Assembly: GCA_964609385.1 (NCBI GenBank)
Contig: CAZSSM010000057.1
Location: forward strand, 1-44,716
Origin: CAZSSM01 sp964609385
GTDB taxonomy: Bacteria; Planctomycetota; Planctomycetia; Isosphaerales; Isosphaeraceae
Direction of reading: 5' to 3'
Length of the DNA stretch: 44,716 nucleotides
Shown here piece by piece: positions 26,109 through 34,556 of this stretch. The notes beneath the pieces were generated by a model. That model was not told where the DNA came from. It searched no databases and was given only the letters and a program-made list of their open reading frames with translations. A program made the translations under genes and the position numbers. How positions within the stretch are numbered: the stretch's first letter is position 1; each line of letters opens with the position of its first letter.

Positions 26109-28322
26109 TTAGTCGCTCGGTTGATCCGTTTCGAAGAGGAGGGCCTGCCAAGGAGTCCAGCGGATATCGATCGCGCGACCATCGGGCAGGCGTTGGCCGG
26201 TCCGGAGGTTGACCACGTTCGTCAAAGGTCTGTCGAAGGCCAGGGTCACGTCGAAAGGCTCGCGATCGAAACCAGCCACAGCGCCCAGGCTGGAGATCGA
26301 CCCCTGCCGGGTCGGGTTGAGCACGACACCCACAACGAGCCGAGCGCCTCGACGCCAACGGACGACCTCGGCCATCGGCACGACGCGTCCATCCCGGTCG
26401 AGCACGCGAGCAAACGGCCGGAGCTCGGCCCGCGTCAGGACCTCGCTGACCAGGTCGCGCCAAGCCTGGCCCGGTTCGCCCAGCCGGACATGGTGATCAT
26501 AGTAAGGCACCGGCGAGAGGTTCAGGTAGATGGCCAACCCTGGGCCGACCGACCGCTCGATGACCACATCGGCCGACCCGATCCGGTCTCGCGCTCGACC
26601 CGTCGTCGCGGTCGTTCCGCGTTCGATGACCGGCGCACCGCGATACGCTCGCGCGGGGTCATGGCGGAGTCGGTCGAGGAACGGGCTTCGATAGCGTTCT
26701 CCGTCGATTTCGGCGAGGGTTTGTCCGTCGAAGTAGCCGCGCGACTCGTCGCGACGGAGGCCGAAGAGGTCATCCAGGCCGCCCCGATCGCCTCGACCGA
26801 CTCCGCGCTCGTCGAGCAGCGCCGTCAGGTGGTCGGCAATGACGGTGCCGCCGGCCTCGACGAACCGGCGGATCGCTTGACAGGTCGCATCGGACAGCGC
26901 GAGGGCTCGGCCCAAGACCAGGACGCGGTATCCCCGATCGAGTAGGGCGCCGGCCTCGACGTCATTGGCGTCGACGATCTCGTATTGATATCCGCAATCT
27001 TCGAGCAGCTTGCACCAGGCGACGCGGTTCTTGCCCAGCGATTGGCAGGTGTTATCCAGGCTGGAGGAGCGTCGAGGCCAGGTCTTGCCGTGCGCGGTGG
27101 TGTCGAGCGCCCAGGAGGCTTGGACCGATGGGTGCGAGTACAACAGCGCGATCGGGTCGGCCTCGAACCGCGCCTCGGGGTCGAGGATCGCTCGGGAGAG
27201 CGGCCCTTGGATCTCGTCGAGGGTCTTGGCGTTGGCGGCGATGACCGGGTCGACGGCGTCTCGACCTTTGGGTCGGAACCAGGGTCGGCCACCGCGATCG
27301 GGCCAGGCGATCACGCCTCGGTTGCCGTGGAGCAGGTAGTACCAGAGGAACCACGCATCGACCCGAGCATCGCCGGCGCTGAACCAGGTCTGGACGTGGG
27401 GGCGTCGGTCGCGTTTCCAGAATGAGCGGAGGATCTCGTTGGTGCCGCCGATGTCGTAGCACTCGGCCCACTGGACAGCTCGGGTGATTTGGGCGTAGTC
27501 GAACCCGCCGTAGGGGGCGGGCTGCTGGCCGCCGACGAACCCGGCAGGCGTTGATGGGTCGAGTGTATTGGCGTGGCGGGTCAAGGTGGCCAGGCAAGCG
27601 GCGAACTGGTGGTCGTTGAACCGTCGCCAGTCCATCCAGGGGGCGAGGTTCCAGTCGAGGATCGGCGGTCGGTTGTTGCTTGGGCGTATACCTTCGAAGC
27701 TAGTGGGCTCGACGGCGTCGAAAGATGCGTAACGGCTTCCCCAACGCTGGTTGAGGGCGTCGGTGGTTGCGTAAGCGTCTTTGAGCCAGCGTCGATAGGC
27801 CGCGATGGAGGCGGGGCTGGCGTCGACTTCGATGGGGGCGTTGAAGGTACCGAGGCTGATCTCGTCGTCGAAGGCGTAGGCGGCGACGGGGCCATCGCGG
27901 GTGGCGGCGATGTTGGCGTCGAGGTGTCCTTTGAGGCGCTGGATGGTTTCGGGATCGGCCAGGCTGAACGGTCGTGCGGCGAGCGACCCGTCGCGGGGCA
28001 GATCGTCGAGGCCGGTCCGGGAGGTCAGGTGGAGGATCCCCTTGTCGGCGGCGTGGTCGACGTAGTAGGGCCAGCCCCGTTGCTTGGCCCAGGCGACGCG
28101 ATCCCCCTGCCCTGCGCCGCGGTCGATGTGGAAGGCGCGGAAGCCGTGTGATTCGTAGAGGTCCGCGTCGCGTTGGGCGTCGGTCCGATATTGCCAGATG
28201 AAGACGCGGAACTCCTGCCAGGCCTCGGGCGCCGGTACGGCGGGGACGTCTATGTCGAACTCCGACGCCTCGACGACCGCCGACGCGAGCATCATCACGA
28301 CGGTCAGGGGGATGGGGGCCAT
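26109..28322 (-). CDS. Secreted GH42-like glycoside hydrolase
   Basis: This 737-residue protein has a signal peptide (1-19) and a TIM-barrel domain. The barrel contains AAYAFDDEISLG, with Glu154 in the position expected for an acid/base catalyst, and TWFSAGDAR...WFLWYYLLHGNRGV further on. The central region, about residues 430-535 (YQYEIVDANDV...VLVLGRALALSD...VEAGGTVIADH), has the flavodoxin/GATase-like fold of the beta-galactosidase trimerisation domain of GH42. A beta-sandwich-like C-terminus ends the protein. It probably degrades a galactoside or related glycan outside the cytoplasm; family membership is clear at fold level but not substrate. The nucleophile was not identified with confidence. 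Confidence 0.8.
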   Translation of the reverse strand: MAPIPLTVVMMLASAVVEASEFDIDVPAVPAPEAWQEFRVFIWQYRTDAQRDADLYESHGFRAFHIDRGAGQGDRVAWAKQRGWPYYVDHAADKGILHLTSRTGLDDLPRDGSLAARPFSLADPETIQRLKGHLDANIAATRDGPVAAYAFDDEISLGTFNAPIEVDASPASIAAYRRWLKDAYATTDALNQRWGSRYASFDAVEPTSFEGIRPSNNRPPILDWNLAPWMDWRRFNDHQFAACLATLTRHANTLDPSTPAGFVGGQQPAPYGGFDYAQITRAVQWAECYDIGGTNEILRSFWKRDRRPHVQTWFSAGDARVDAWFLWYYLLHGNRGVIAWPDRGGRPWFRPKGRDAVDPVIAANAKTLDEIQGPLSRAILDPEARFEADPIALLYSHPSVQASWALDTTAHGKTWPRRSSSLDNTCQSLGKNRVAWCKLLEDCGYQYEIVDANDVEAGALLDRGYRVLVLGRALALSDATCQAIRRFVEAGGTVIADHLTALLDERGVGRGDRGGLDDLFGLRRDESRGYFDGQTLAEIDGERYRSPFLDRLRHDPARAYRGAPVIERGTTATTGRARDRIGSADVVIERSVGPGLAIYLNLSPVPYYDHHVRLGEPGQAWRDLVSEVLTRAELRPFARVLDRDGRVVPMAEVVRWRRGARLVVGVVLNPTRQGSISSLGAVAGFDREPFDVTLAFDRPLTNVVNLRTGQRLPDGRAIDIRWTPWQALLFETDQPSD

Positions 28323-28374
28323 GATCGTCGTCTCTCGCTCGAGGTTGTGTTCATGAACCGGAAGGCAACGCGAT

Positions 28375-28414
28375 GGGTGGCTGGGGACTGCGAGCGCAGC
28401 GGAGCAGACCCCGG
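28375..28414 (+). repeat. Dispersed hairpin repeat, copy A
   Basis: About 40 bases beginning GGGTGGCTGGGGACTGCGAG and ending GCAGACCCCGG. It folds as CTGGGG/CCCCGG, an A.A mismatch, then CTGC/GCAG around a loop. The same sequence recurs at 32177-32215 and 44079-44118. This copy lies between the 3' end of the CHAT operon and the glycosidase start. Confidence 0.85.
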
Positions 28415-28476
28415 CTCAGGTGTCGTCGGGAGTCTATCCGAAGGTCGACCTGAACCGTGCCACCGGAGCCTCGATG

Positions 28477-29022
28477 TTACTCCTCTGGCTTCGCCTCGTC
28501 TTCAGCGTCCTTTGACTTGTCCTGATTCTCTTCGGTTGGTGGCTTGCGGAGCAGGAGCCCAAAGAGGCTGGTGATGAGATCCGTTGAGGCGGCGTTGGAG
28601 TTGAGGTCGATGGTCCACTTTCCGGTGGACGTTCGCTTGACCTTCAGGGACGTCAGCAGGACCTTGACGGCGAGGGTCGAGGCGGTGATCAGCGCGATCG
28701 TGCTCTGGGGGTCGATGGAGAACGATTCGCGCGGGGTGTCGCCTTTGAGCAGGAAGGCGATGCCCGGTCCGTGGACGGAATCGGCGGCGAGGACTTGGAG
28801 GGCGGCGCGGGCGAGGTCACCCTCGGTGGGCTCGACATCGGTGGGGGGTGTGGTGGTGTCGGCGGTCTCGGGCGGCGCTTCGTGGAGGGCTTGGGCCAAC
28901 TCCGGGGTCCAGGCGGGGCTCGGGTCGGCGCCGGCATCGTGGGCGTTGGCCTGATGGTGGGCCCAGGTCCGCAGCACGCGCACCGCCGTGGCGTCGTCCA
29001 GGTTCGCGATCTTGGCGTTCAT
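28477..29022 (-). CDS. Small partner protein of the CHAT-STAND gene
   Basis: I do not recognise this 181-residue protein. Residues 1-50 are helical (ANLDDATAVRVLRTWAHHQA) and a Thr/Pro-rich linker covers about 50-66. A second helical region follows, then hydrophobic segments at 108-126 (STIALITASTLAVKVLLTSL) and 144-158 (ASTDLITSLFGLLLRK), separated by a short beta-like KRTSTGKWTIDLNS. The tail after 160 is strongly acidic/charged. No signal peptide is present. Its ATG overlaps the stop of the CHAT gene (ATGA at 29019-29022), so the two are translationally coupled and probably work together. It could be a substrate, inhibitor or membrane-acting effector of the CHAT protease; that is inference. 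Confidence 0.8.
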   Translation of the reverse strand: MNAKIANLDDATAVRVLRTWAHHQANAHDAGADPSPAWTPELAQALHEAPPETADTTTPPTDVEPTEGDLARAALQVLAADSVHGPGIAFLLKGDTPRESFSIDPQSTIALITASTLAVKVLLTSLKVKRTSTGKWTIDLNSNAASTDLITSLFGLLLRKPPTEENQDKSKDAEDEAKPEE

Positions 29023-32012
29023 GAGGGTGAGGCCTCCCCGTTCCCTGGGTTGTCGTCCGGCTTCGGAAACGGACCCAGTCCCAGGCCCGCCTCGTTCCAC
29101 ATCTGCTCGATCTTGGCGCGGTCGTCTTGAGACGCGGACAGATACAGCATGGGAAAGGCCTGCAGCATCACCTGAGCGCGGTACTGATCCCCGGCCTGAA
29201 GGAATCCCTGGACGGCTTTCAGGAACCACCCCATTGCATCGACCCAACGTTGTTGGGTGAGGTTCACCACCCCGAAGGCCCCGTAGGTGCTTGCGGCACC
29301 GTGGAGGTTGTTGAGCTTGAGGTTGATATCCAGAGATTTATGATACCAGGATTCGGCTTGTTCGAAATCGCGTCTCTCCTGGGCGATCATACCCAGTTGG
29401 TGGAGGGCCCCGGCCTCATATTTCTCATTGTTGAGTTGGCGGGATTGCTCCGCGAGTTCTCCGAACAGCGTCTCCGCCAGCCCGAAGTTGTGGGTGTTCT
29501 GCGCGTACGCGGCCAAGGATTGGGTGATCGCCGCGTGATATTGGACCTGTTTGGCATCGCAGGCGAGGTCCCGGGCGGTGTGGAAGTTGGCCTCGTGCCA
29601 GTGGAAGCCGCTCCGCTGCTCGTGGAGCGGCTTCGGGGTGAGGTGGTCGGCGAACGTGGCCATGAAGGTGACGAAGGCGTTGGTCCAGGGGTCAAGGCTG
29701 CCGTCGGGCGTTGGGTCTGGCGGGTGGGCGGCGCGGAGGTAGCCGCTGAGCGCGGGGTGCATCTCGAAGACCGCCTGTCCCGTATCGCGGAGCAAGCCGG
29801 CCGAGGCGAGCGTGGTCAAGAATCGGTCGATCTTAGGGCGGTCCCAGGTGGCTTTGTCGACCACCTTGGCCATCGTCTCCAAATAGTCCCCATCAACATA
29901 CTGTTCGTGGAGGGCGAGGGGCTTGAGCAGCGGGCGGAGTTCGGCGGGCAGCACCTCCATCCCGAGGTGGAGCGTGGCGGTGACGAGGTCCCGGGTCTCC
30001 TGAGCGCTGAGGTTGAGGTCCTCGATGTTCTTCAACAGCGCTTGGGCCAGTTGGGTCGCCGAGCGGCCCTCCAGCTTGGGCAAGATGACCCGCATCGCCA
30101 GCGGGTGCCCGCCGAGCAGGTCGAGGAGCTTCTCCAACTCCTCATCGTCGCGTTCTATGGTCAAACCGAGATCGTCGACGATTGTCTCGCAGTAGAGCCA
30201 GCGTTCCTCACCGTGGAGACCGCCCAGCGGGATCTTCTGGCAATGGGTGGTCCCGCCGAGCCAGTCGGCCTCATCGGCGCGGCTGGTGATGAGGATCTTC
30301 GACTTCCCGCCACGCAGTTGCTCGAGGAACGTCCTGAGGAGATCCTGGTCCTCCCGCGCGAGCGTCCCGACCCGGTCGGTCCCCTCGATGCCCCGGACGA
30401 CCTCGAAGTTGTCCCAGACGATCAGGAACCGCTCCCGCTTCAGCACGGGGACGAGCGCGGGGATCATCTGTTCCTTGCGGAGCGAATCGAAGTTGGGGCT
30501 CACGACCCGCTTGCCGATCGCGCTGAGCACGCTCTCGGCGCTGCGGATCTCGCGGAAGTCGAACCAGGCGGCGCCGAGCCCGAGACCTTCGGTCTCGGCC
30601 AGCCAGCGGAGGAACCCTTTGGCCAGGGTCGTCTTGCCGACCCCGCCGAGCCCCTGGATCAGGATCCCGCCCGGATCGCGACGGAGCATCCGCTCCAGCT
30701 CCAGCACCGCCCGATCGCGCCCGATGAAGCCGTGCGGCATGGTCTTGGTTGTCTGCGTTTCGTCGTGGACCTCCGCCGGCAGAGCCTCGAACAGCGCCGC
30801 GCGATCGACGGGCTCCGCCTGCTTCGCGAAGCCGAAGTCGATCCCCTGGTCCTGCTGATAAACGACCGGGACCAGCCAGTCCTGGAGTTCGACCTTGCCT
30901 TTGGAGGTGATCCGCTCGCGTTTGCGGTACATCTGGCGACGTCCCGCGCGCGCTGCCTGGAGCACGTTGCCGGACTCGAAGAAGTCGGCGATAGAAGGCG
31001 GGGAGGAACTCCTGAGCCCCGACGACGTAGAGCGAATAGGCCTAGCGACCACGCTCCGGATGCCCGACCGGACCATCGAGGCGGCGACCGACGCGAAGGG
31101 GTCCGTCGCGCGGTCGTCGATCATTGCTGACCGACACGCGTTGAGGACCACTGCTGGGATCTTGTGCTCGCGGAGCAGCGTGCTCAACTGCTCGGCCGAG
31201 ATCGCGTCCTCCTCACCCTTCTCGTTCTCGAAGATCAACCGACCTTCGATGGCATCGAAGATCTCCGCCCTCGACATCTCGGATGTGACGTCGGCGCCGA
31301 AGCCCCCGTGGCCGTCGAAGTGGACGATGTGGTAGTAGTTCGGACGTTCGCCCAGGTGCTCATCGAGGCGGTCGAAGGTCGGAGGCCGGAGCACGGTCAC
31401 CGACGCGGGCAGGTCCTGCTCGTGCACCAGCTCGACCAGTGGCCGTGAGATCGAACGGTAGGGGACATCGCCCTCCTTCGAGTAAGGGCGGGCCGTGACC
31501 AACAGGATATTGACTCGGTCGTCGGGCAATCCTTCGGGGAGATCCGGGGGATCATGCTGCTGGTTGAGGAGCCGTTCGATCTGACACTGAGCCGAGAGGA
31601 TCCCAGACCCCGGATCGCGGAGCGCCTCCCAGGGCCAGCCGAGGATCCGAGGATCGTCGCTGGAGACCTGAATGAAGAGGCTGTCGAGACCCTTTTCGAT
31701 CGCCGACCGATAGAAGTCGCGGGCCCGACCTTCCGAGAAGAGTTCGTTGAAGGCCGTCTCGCCCCAAGACTTGAGGGCGGCCAACACTCGCGCGGCGACT
31801 CCGTCGTTGGGCGGTAACGGGAATTTGAGGTATCGTTCCAGATACCATCGTAAGTCGGCCATCAGGTCGGTGACGCGGCCCTCGACCGGAAAGCCGAGTG
31901 GCGAGGTGATCGTGACGGAGGGATCGGAATATCGACCATCAGAGGCACGAACGACCCGGAATTTAGGAGGTTCCGTGTCTTTGAGGTGTTCGATCCGGAG
32001 GACGTTCATCAT
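29019..32012 (-). CDS. CHAT protease - STAND NTPase - TPR protein
   Basis: This 997-residue multidomain switch protein has a CHAT caspase-like peptidase at about residues 165-390. Catalytic His235 is in VHFDGHGG and Cys293 in VLNACRSA. A STAND NTPase follows at about 425-760 with Walker A GLGGVGKTT at 454-462, Walker B FLIVWD at 529-534, a sensor ILITSR and GHPLAMR. C-terminal TPRs cover about 840-960. The architecture is that of inflammasome/NLR-like conflict proteins, in which the repeats sense a trigger, the NTPase oligomerises and the peptidase is activated. Residues 324-344 are aberrant because a short stretch is read in the wrong frame. The start is ATG 32012 or the adjacent 32009; the upstream open frame is leader. 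The partner gene overlaps by 4 bases. Confidence 0.9.
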   Translation of the reverse strand: MMNVLRIEHLKDTEPPKFRVVRASDGRYSDPSVTITSPLGFPVEGRVTDLMADLRWYLERYLKFPLPPNDGVAARVLAALKSWGETAFNELFSEGRARDFYRSAIEKGLDSLFIQVSSDDPRILGWPWEALRDPGSGILSAQCQIERLLNQQHDPPDLPEGLPDDRVNILLVTARPYSKEGDVPYRSISRPLVELVHEQDLPASVTVLRPPTFDRLDEHLGERPNYYHIVHFDGHGGFGADVTSEMSRAEIFDAIEGRLIFENEKGEEDAISAEQLSTLLREHKIPAVVLNACRSAMIDDRATDPFASVAASMVRSGIRSVVARPIRSTSSGLRSSSPPSIADFFESGNVLQAARAGRRQMYRKRERITSKGKVELQDWLVPVVYQQDQGIDFGFAKQAEPVDRAALFEALPAEVHDETQTTKTMPHGFIGRDRAVLELERMLRRDPGGILIQGLGGVGKTTLAKGFLRWLAETEGLGLGAAWFDFREIRSAESVLSAIGKRVVSPNFDSLRKEQMIPALVPVLKRERFLIVWDNFEVVRGIEGTDRVGTLAREDQDLLRTFLEQLRGGKSKILITSRADEADWLGGTTHCQKIPLGGLHGEERWLYCETIVDDLGLTIERDDEELEKLLDLLGGHPLAMRVILPKLEGRSATQLAQALLKNIEDLNLSAQETRDLVTATLHLGMEVLPAELRPLLKPLALHEQYVDGDYLETMAKVVDKATWDRPKIDRFLTTLASAGLLRDTGQAVFEMHPALSGYLRAAHPPDPTPDGSLDPWTNAFVTFMATFADHLTPKPLHEQRSGFHWHEANFHTARDLACDAKQVQYHAAITQSLAAYAQNTHNFGLAETLFGELAEQSRQLNNEKYEAGALHQLGMIAQERRDFEQAESWYHKSLDINLKLNNLHGAASTYGAFGVVNLTQQRWVDAMGWFLKAVQGFLQAGDQYRAQVMLQAFPMLYLSASQDDRAKIEQMWNEAGLGLGPFPKPDDNPGNGEASPS

Positions 32013-32176
32013 CGAGGCCTCGTGCGGACATCGTCGGAGCTCAAGGGCGAGCCGAGTGCTTATTTCAGCGTATTGTCGATGGTGACGCTTTGGTTCGCAA
32101 GGGTAAAGCCGTGTTGGCTTATAAGGCTGTTTTGGTGTTGCTCTCGATTGGCCCCAACCCACCGGGCGCCGTGCAC

Positions 32177-32215
32177 GGGTGGCTGGGGACTGCGAACGCC
32201 GCGAGCAGACCCCGG
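32177..32215 (+). repeat. Dispersed hairpin repeat, copy B
   Basis: GGGTGGCTGGGGACTGCGAA through GCAGACCCCGG, with the same CTGGGG/CCCCGG, A.A, CTGC/GCAG stem as copy A but a different loop. It lies upstream of the CHAT gene start. Confidence 0.85.
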
Positions 32216-32304
32216 GGCCGAGATCTCGAGTCGGCCAACTCATCGTCCGAACGGTTGGCTCACGCACCGAGGATGTCCCCGGGATCTGGCCCCAAGGCGG
32301 CCCC

Positions 32305-32318
32305 GTCCCCAGCCACCC
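32305..32318 (-). repeat. Inverted partial copy of the hairpin repeat
   Basis: GTCCCCAGCCACCC is the exact reverse complement of the first 14 bases of copies A and B. Together with copy B it makes a widely spaced inverted pair within the CHAT/sodN intergenic region. Confidence 0.7.
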
Positions 32319-32553
32319 GAACCCGCCGTCTGTCCGAGAAAAGGGCAGAGCCACCGATTTCACCCCATGAGCCAGCCATGTTGGACTGCGCGGGGGTGAC
32401 CGGGTCGAGCGGTCGGGGTTCTGGCTTGGGGCGCAGGGAACGCCTACATTGGGGGTCTCCGGGCGATTGTGTCCGGGACCCGAGTCGAGCGATGCGTCGC
32501 GCGGTCGTCCGGCGCATCGGACCCCCCTGCTCCATCCTTTGAGGACCCTCCCC

Positions 32554-33021
32554 ATGAAAAACCTGATTTCGGTCGCCGTGCTGAGCCTGCTGGTCATCAC
32601 GACGGGCGCCCGCGCCCTGGCCCACTGCCAGGTCCCCTGCGGGATCTACGGCGATCAGCGCCGATTCGAGGCGATGCTGGAAGACTTCGAGACCATCGCC
32701 AAGAGCATCGATCAGATTGAGCAGCTCGCCGGCAAGACCGACCCGCTCTCGCACAACCAAATGGCCCGCTGGGTCATGACCAAGGAAGAGCACGCCACCA
32801 ACACCCAGATGGTCATCGCCAACTACTTCATGGCCCAGCGGATCAAGTCGAGCGACCAGGAAGGCTACGTCAAGAAGCTGACCGCCGCGCACACGGTCAT
32901 GACCGCCGCCATGAAATGCAAGCAGACCGCCGACCCCGCCTCGGCGACCGCCCTCCGTGAGGCGATCCTGAACTTCTACCGCGCCTACGAAGGTCGTGAG
33001 CCCGAACTCGGCGACGAGTGA
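32554..33021 (+). CDS. sodN: Nickel-containing superoxide dismutase with signal peptide
   Basis: The enzyme disproportionates superoxide with a nickel cofactor held by the N-terminal hook. The 155-residue precursor has a signal sequence at 1-23 ending ALA, followed at once by HCQVPCGIY (residues 24-32), which matches the nickel-hook consensus H-C-x-x-P-C-G-x-Y. Cleavage after Ala23 would expose His24 as His1, with Cys25 and Cys29 as ligands. The rest is the expected four-helix domain (MLEDFETIAKSIDQIEQL, HNQMARWVMTKEEHA). Many NiSODs are matured by the peptidase SodX; here the signal-peptidase site alone could do it, and no sodX is adjacent. The enzyme would act outside the cytoplasm. The ATG at 32554 is set by the signal peptide. 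Confidence 0.95.
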   Translation: MKNLISVAVLSLLVITTGARALAHCQVPCGIYGDQRRFEAMLEDFETIAKSIDQIEQLAGKTDPLSHNQMARWVMTKEEHATNTQMVIANYFMAQRIKSSDQEGYVKKLTAAHTVMTAAMKCKQTADPASATALREAILNFYRAYEGREPELGDE

Positions 33022-33094
33022 GCGGATCTCTCGGGTCGGTGATCTTCCATAGCAAATCACTTTAGAGCGGTGATCGCATCCAGATATGCAAAGG

Positions 33095-33135
33095 CGCCCG
33101 CGCGAGCTGTTCGAGAGAACGTGCTCGCACGGGCG
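33095..33135. terminator. Strong hairpin between convergent sodN and LExR genes
   Basis: A 13-base stem (33095-33107 with 33123-33135, one C.A mismatch) is capped by a second four-base palindrome GTTC-GAGA-GAAC at 33109-33120. It lies about 75 bases past sodN and 35 bases past the 3' end of the opposing gene, so it is a likely bidirectional terminator. U tracts are weak on both sides. Confidence 0.7.
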
Positions 33136-33169
33136 TCGGTTGTTCGATTATCTCGGGGAGCGCGTTGGA

Positions 33170-34207
33170 TCAGGGGAGGACGACGCCCGTCGAGTCGAAG
33201 AATCCGGCATTGCCGCCGGCAACGATGATCTGATCGACGCCGGTGATGGTACCGGTGGCGATGACCGGTCGGACGACGGTGTCGACGGTCAGGAAGCTGC
33301 CTTCCTCGAGGGTGAAGTCGCCGCGGACGGCGACACTGACGTCGTCGACGCCGGGAAAGATCGTGCCGCCGGTGCTGCCCGACTCGCCGGTCCCCTTGGC
33401 CAGTTGCAGCTCGGCGCCCAGGCTGTCGCCGACGTGGAACTGGGCGCCGTGGCCGAAGGTCAGGTCGGCGCCGGTGTTGAAGAGATTGAGGTTCCGCCCG
33501 ACCGTGATGCCCCGCTCGGCGCCCCGGAACTCGGCGTTGTCAAGGATGTCCAACGTGTTGAGCGTGCCGCCAACAGTGATCCCGCCGCCGGGCAGGACCT
33601 CGTTGAAGGCGATCCGGTCGACCACACCGGTCCCGCTGACGGTCAGGGGGCCGGCGAGCTTGGCGGTGTGGAAACCCAGGATCGAATTGAACCGACCACT
33701 GGGCACGTCGAAGGCGCCGATGGTGAGTGTGCCGTCCTGAAGCGCCATGCCGGGCGAGAACCGGTGCGCGATGCCCGCAGGCTGGAACCGTGCCAGCTTC
33801 TGGATCAGAACGACGGTGTCGTCGTTAGATCCTTCAATGCTGACGCCGACTTGGCCGTTGAGCATCTTATACGTGACCACGACCCCGCCACCGGTGGCTG
33901 AGATCAAATAGTGCTCGCCGTCGACATCGGTGACCTCCACGGCGCGGCCGGCCTGGCGGATCTGTCCTTGGGTAAACAGGAAGGGACGGTTCTCGACTTG
34001 GGCAGCCGCCGGGAGCTGATTCAAGAAGGGCAGCGGTCGGGCTTCTCGGAGGAACGGACGAAGCTGATAAAGCGGTGGCTGGAGCCGAACTTCATCGATC
34101 GGCCGAACCGTGGTGGAGGAGAGCAGCTCCCGCTTCTCCAAGGGTTCCTGGAGATCCGGCTGAAAGGTTCGATTGGGCTTGGGGCACTCGCGGCGCGGCT
34201 TCGACAT
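33170..34207 (-). CDS. Planctomycete extracellular protein with LExR-type N-terminal motif
   Basis: This 345-residue protein opens with a basic, proline-rich leader containing PLEKRELLS (residues 22-30). This is a variant of the LExRxLLS motif that marks many secreted planctomycete surface proteins, and it probably serves in export or surface sorting. From about residue 130 onward it consists of Gly/Thr/Val-rich beta repeats (ITVGGTLNTLDIL, ITVGRNLNLF, VSVAVRGDFTL) that suggest a right-handed beta-helix or other repetitive beta structure. No catalytic motif is seen; a structural or adhesion role is inferred. The ATG at 34207 was chosen over one eight codons upstream because it places MSKPRRE at the N-terminus. 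Confidence 0.72.
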   Translation of the reverse strand: MSKPRRECPKPNRTFQPDLQEPLEKRELLSSTTVRPIDEVRLQPPLYQLRPFLREARPLPFLNQLPAAAQVENRPFLFTQGQIRQAGRAVEVTDVDGEHYLISATGGGVVVTYKMLNGQVGVSIEGSNDDTVVLIQKLARFQPAGIAHRFSPGMALQDGTLTIGAFDVPSGRFNSILGFHTAKLAGPLTVSGTGVVDRIAFNEVLPGGGITVGGTLNTLDILDNAEFRGAERGITVGRNLNLFNTGADLTFGHGAQFHVGDSLGAELQLAKGTGESGSTGGTIFPGVDDVSVAVRGDFTLEEGSFLTVDTVVRPVIATGTITGVDQIIVAGGNAGFFDSTGVVLP

Positions 34208-34556
34208 CGACGGTTCCTCCTTGACCGACACGCAGTTCGCCGGGATCGGCTACTCTAAGGACCCGACTCCGGGACCCGACGGCCGATCCCAACGCAGACC
34301 GGGCACTCCCCGCCCGACCTTTGGGATGTTCGTTGTATCGGATCCCAACGACCATCCCGATGCGAAGAACCAGCCCTCGAGAACCAGGCCCGGTCCGGTC
34401 GTGCGGCTCGCGATGGTCGCGCCACGAGGAGGCTCAAGACCCTCTCGAGGACTCTTGGAGTCTTGACGTGACGATCAGCTAGAATCCCGCAGCTTGGAAC
34501 GTAAGACCTGACGTCAAGAAGATCAATTTCCACGTGTATAGATTTACTGGCCATGA
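34208..34556. other. Intergenic region upstream of the LExR gene
   Basis: This stretch of about 349 bases holds no frame with convincing codon use. It lies between the broken coiled-coil gene and the LExR gene, both on the minus strand, and presumably carries the LExR promoter. An AT-rich patch lies at about 34520-34560. Nothing else was recognised. Confidence 0.4.

Larger units (their letters stand above)
32013..32553. other. Divergent region between the CHAT operon and sodN
   Basis: This stretch of about 541 bases contains repeat copy B and an inverted partial copy, and must hold promoters for both genes. Open frames crossing it have poor codon use. A GAGG at 32541-32544, nine bases before the sodN ATG, is a plausible ribosome-binding site. 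No recognised operator (for example a Fur/Nur box) was found by eye. Confidence 0.5.

Noticed and set aside
28477..29022. Bacterial gasdermin as the CHAT partner
   Set aside because: The partner is short, largely helical and lacks the N-terminal Cys and beta-rich pore domain of gasdermins.
29127..31130. 667-codon plus-strand frame opposite the CHAT-STAND gene
   Set aside because: It is antisense to an unambiguous CHAT-STAND-TPR protein and has the mirror composition of that gene.
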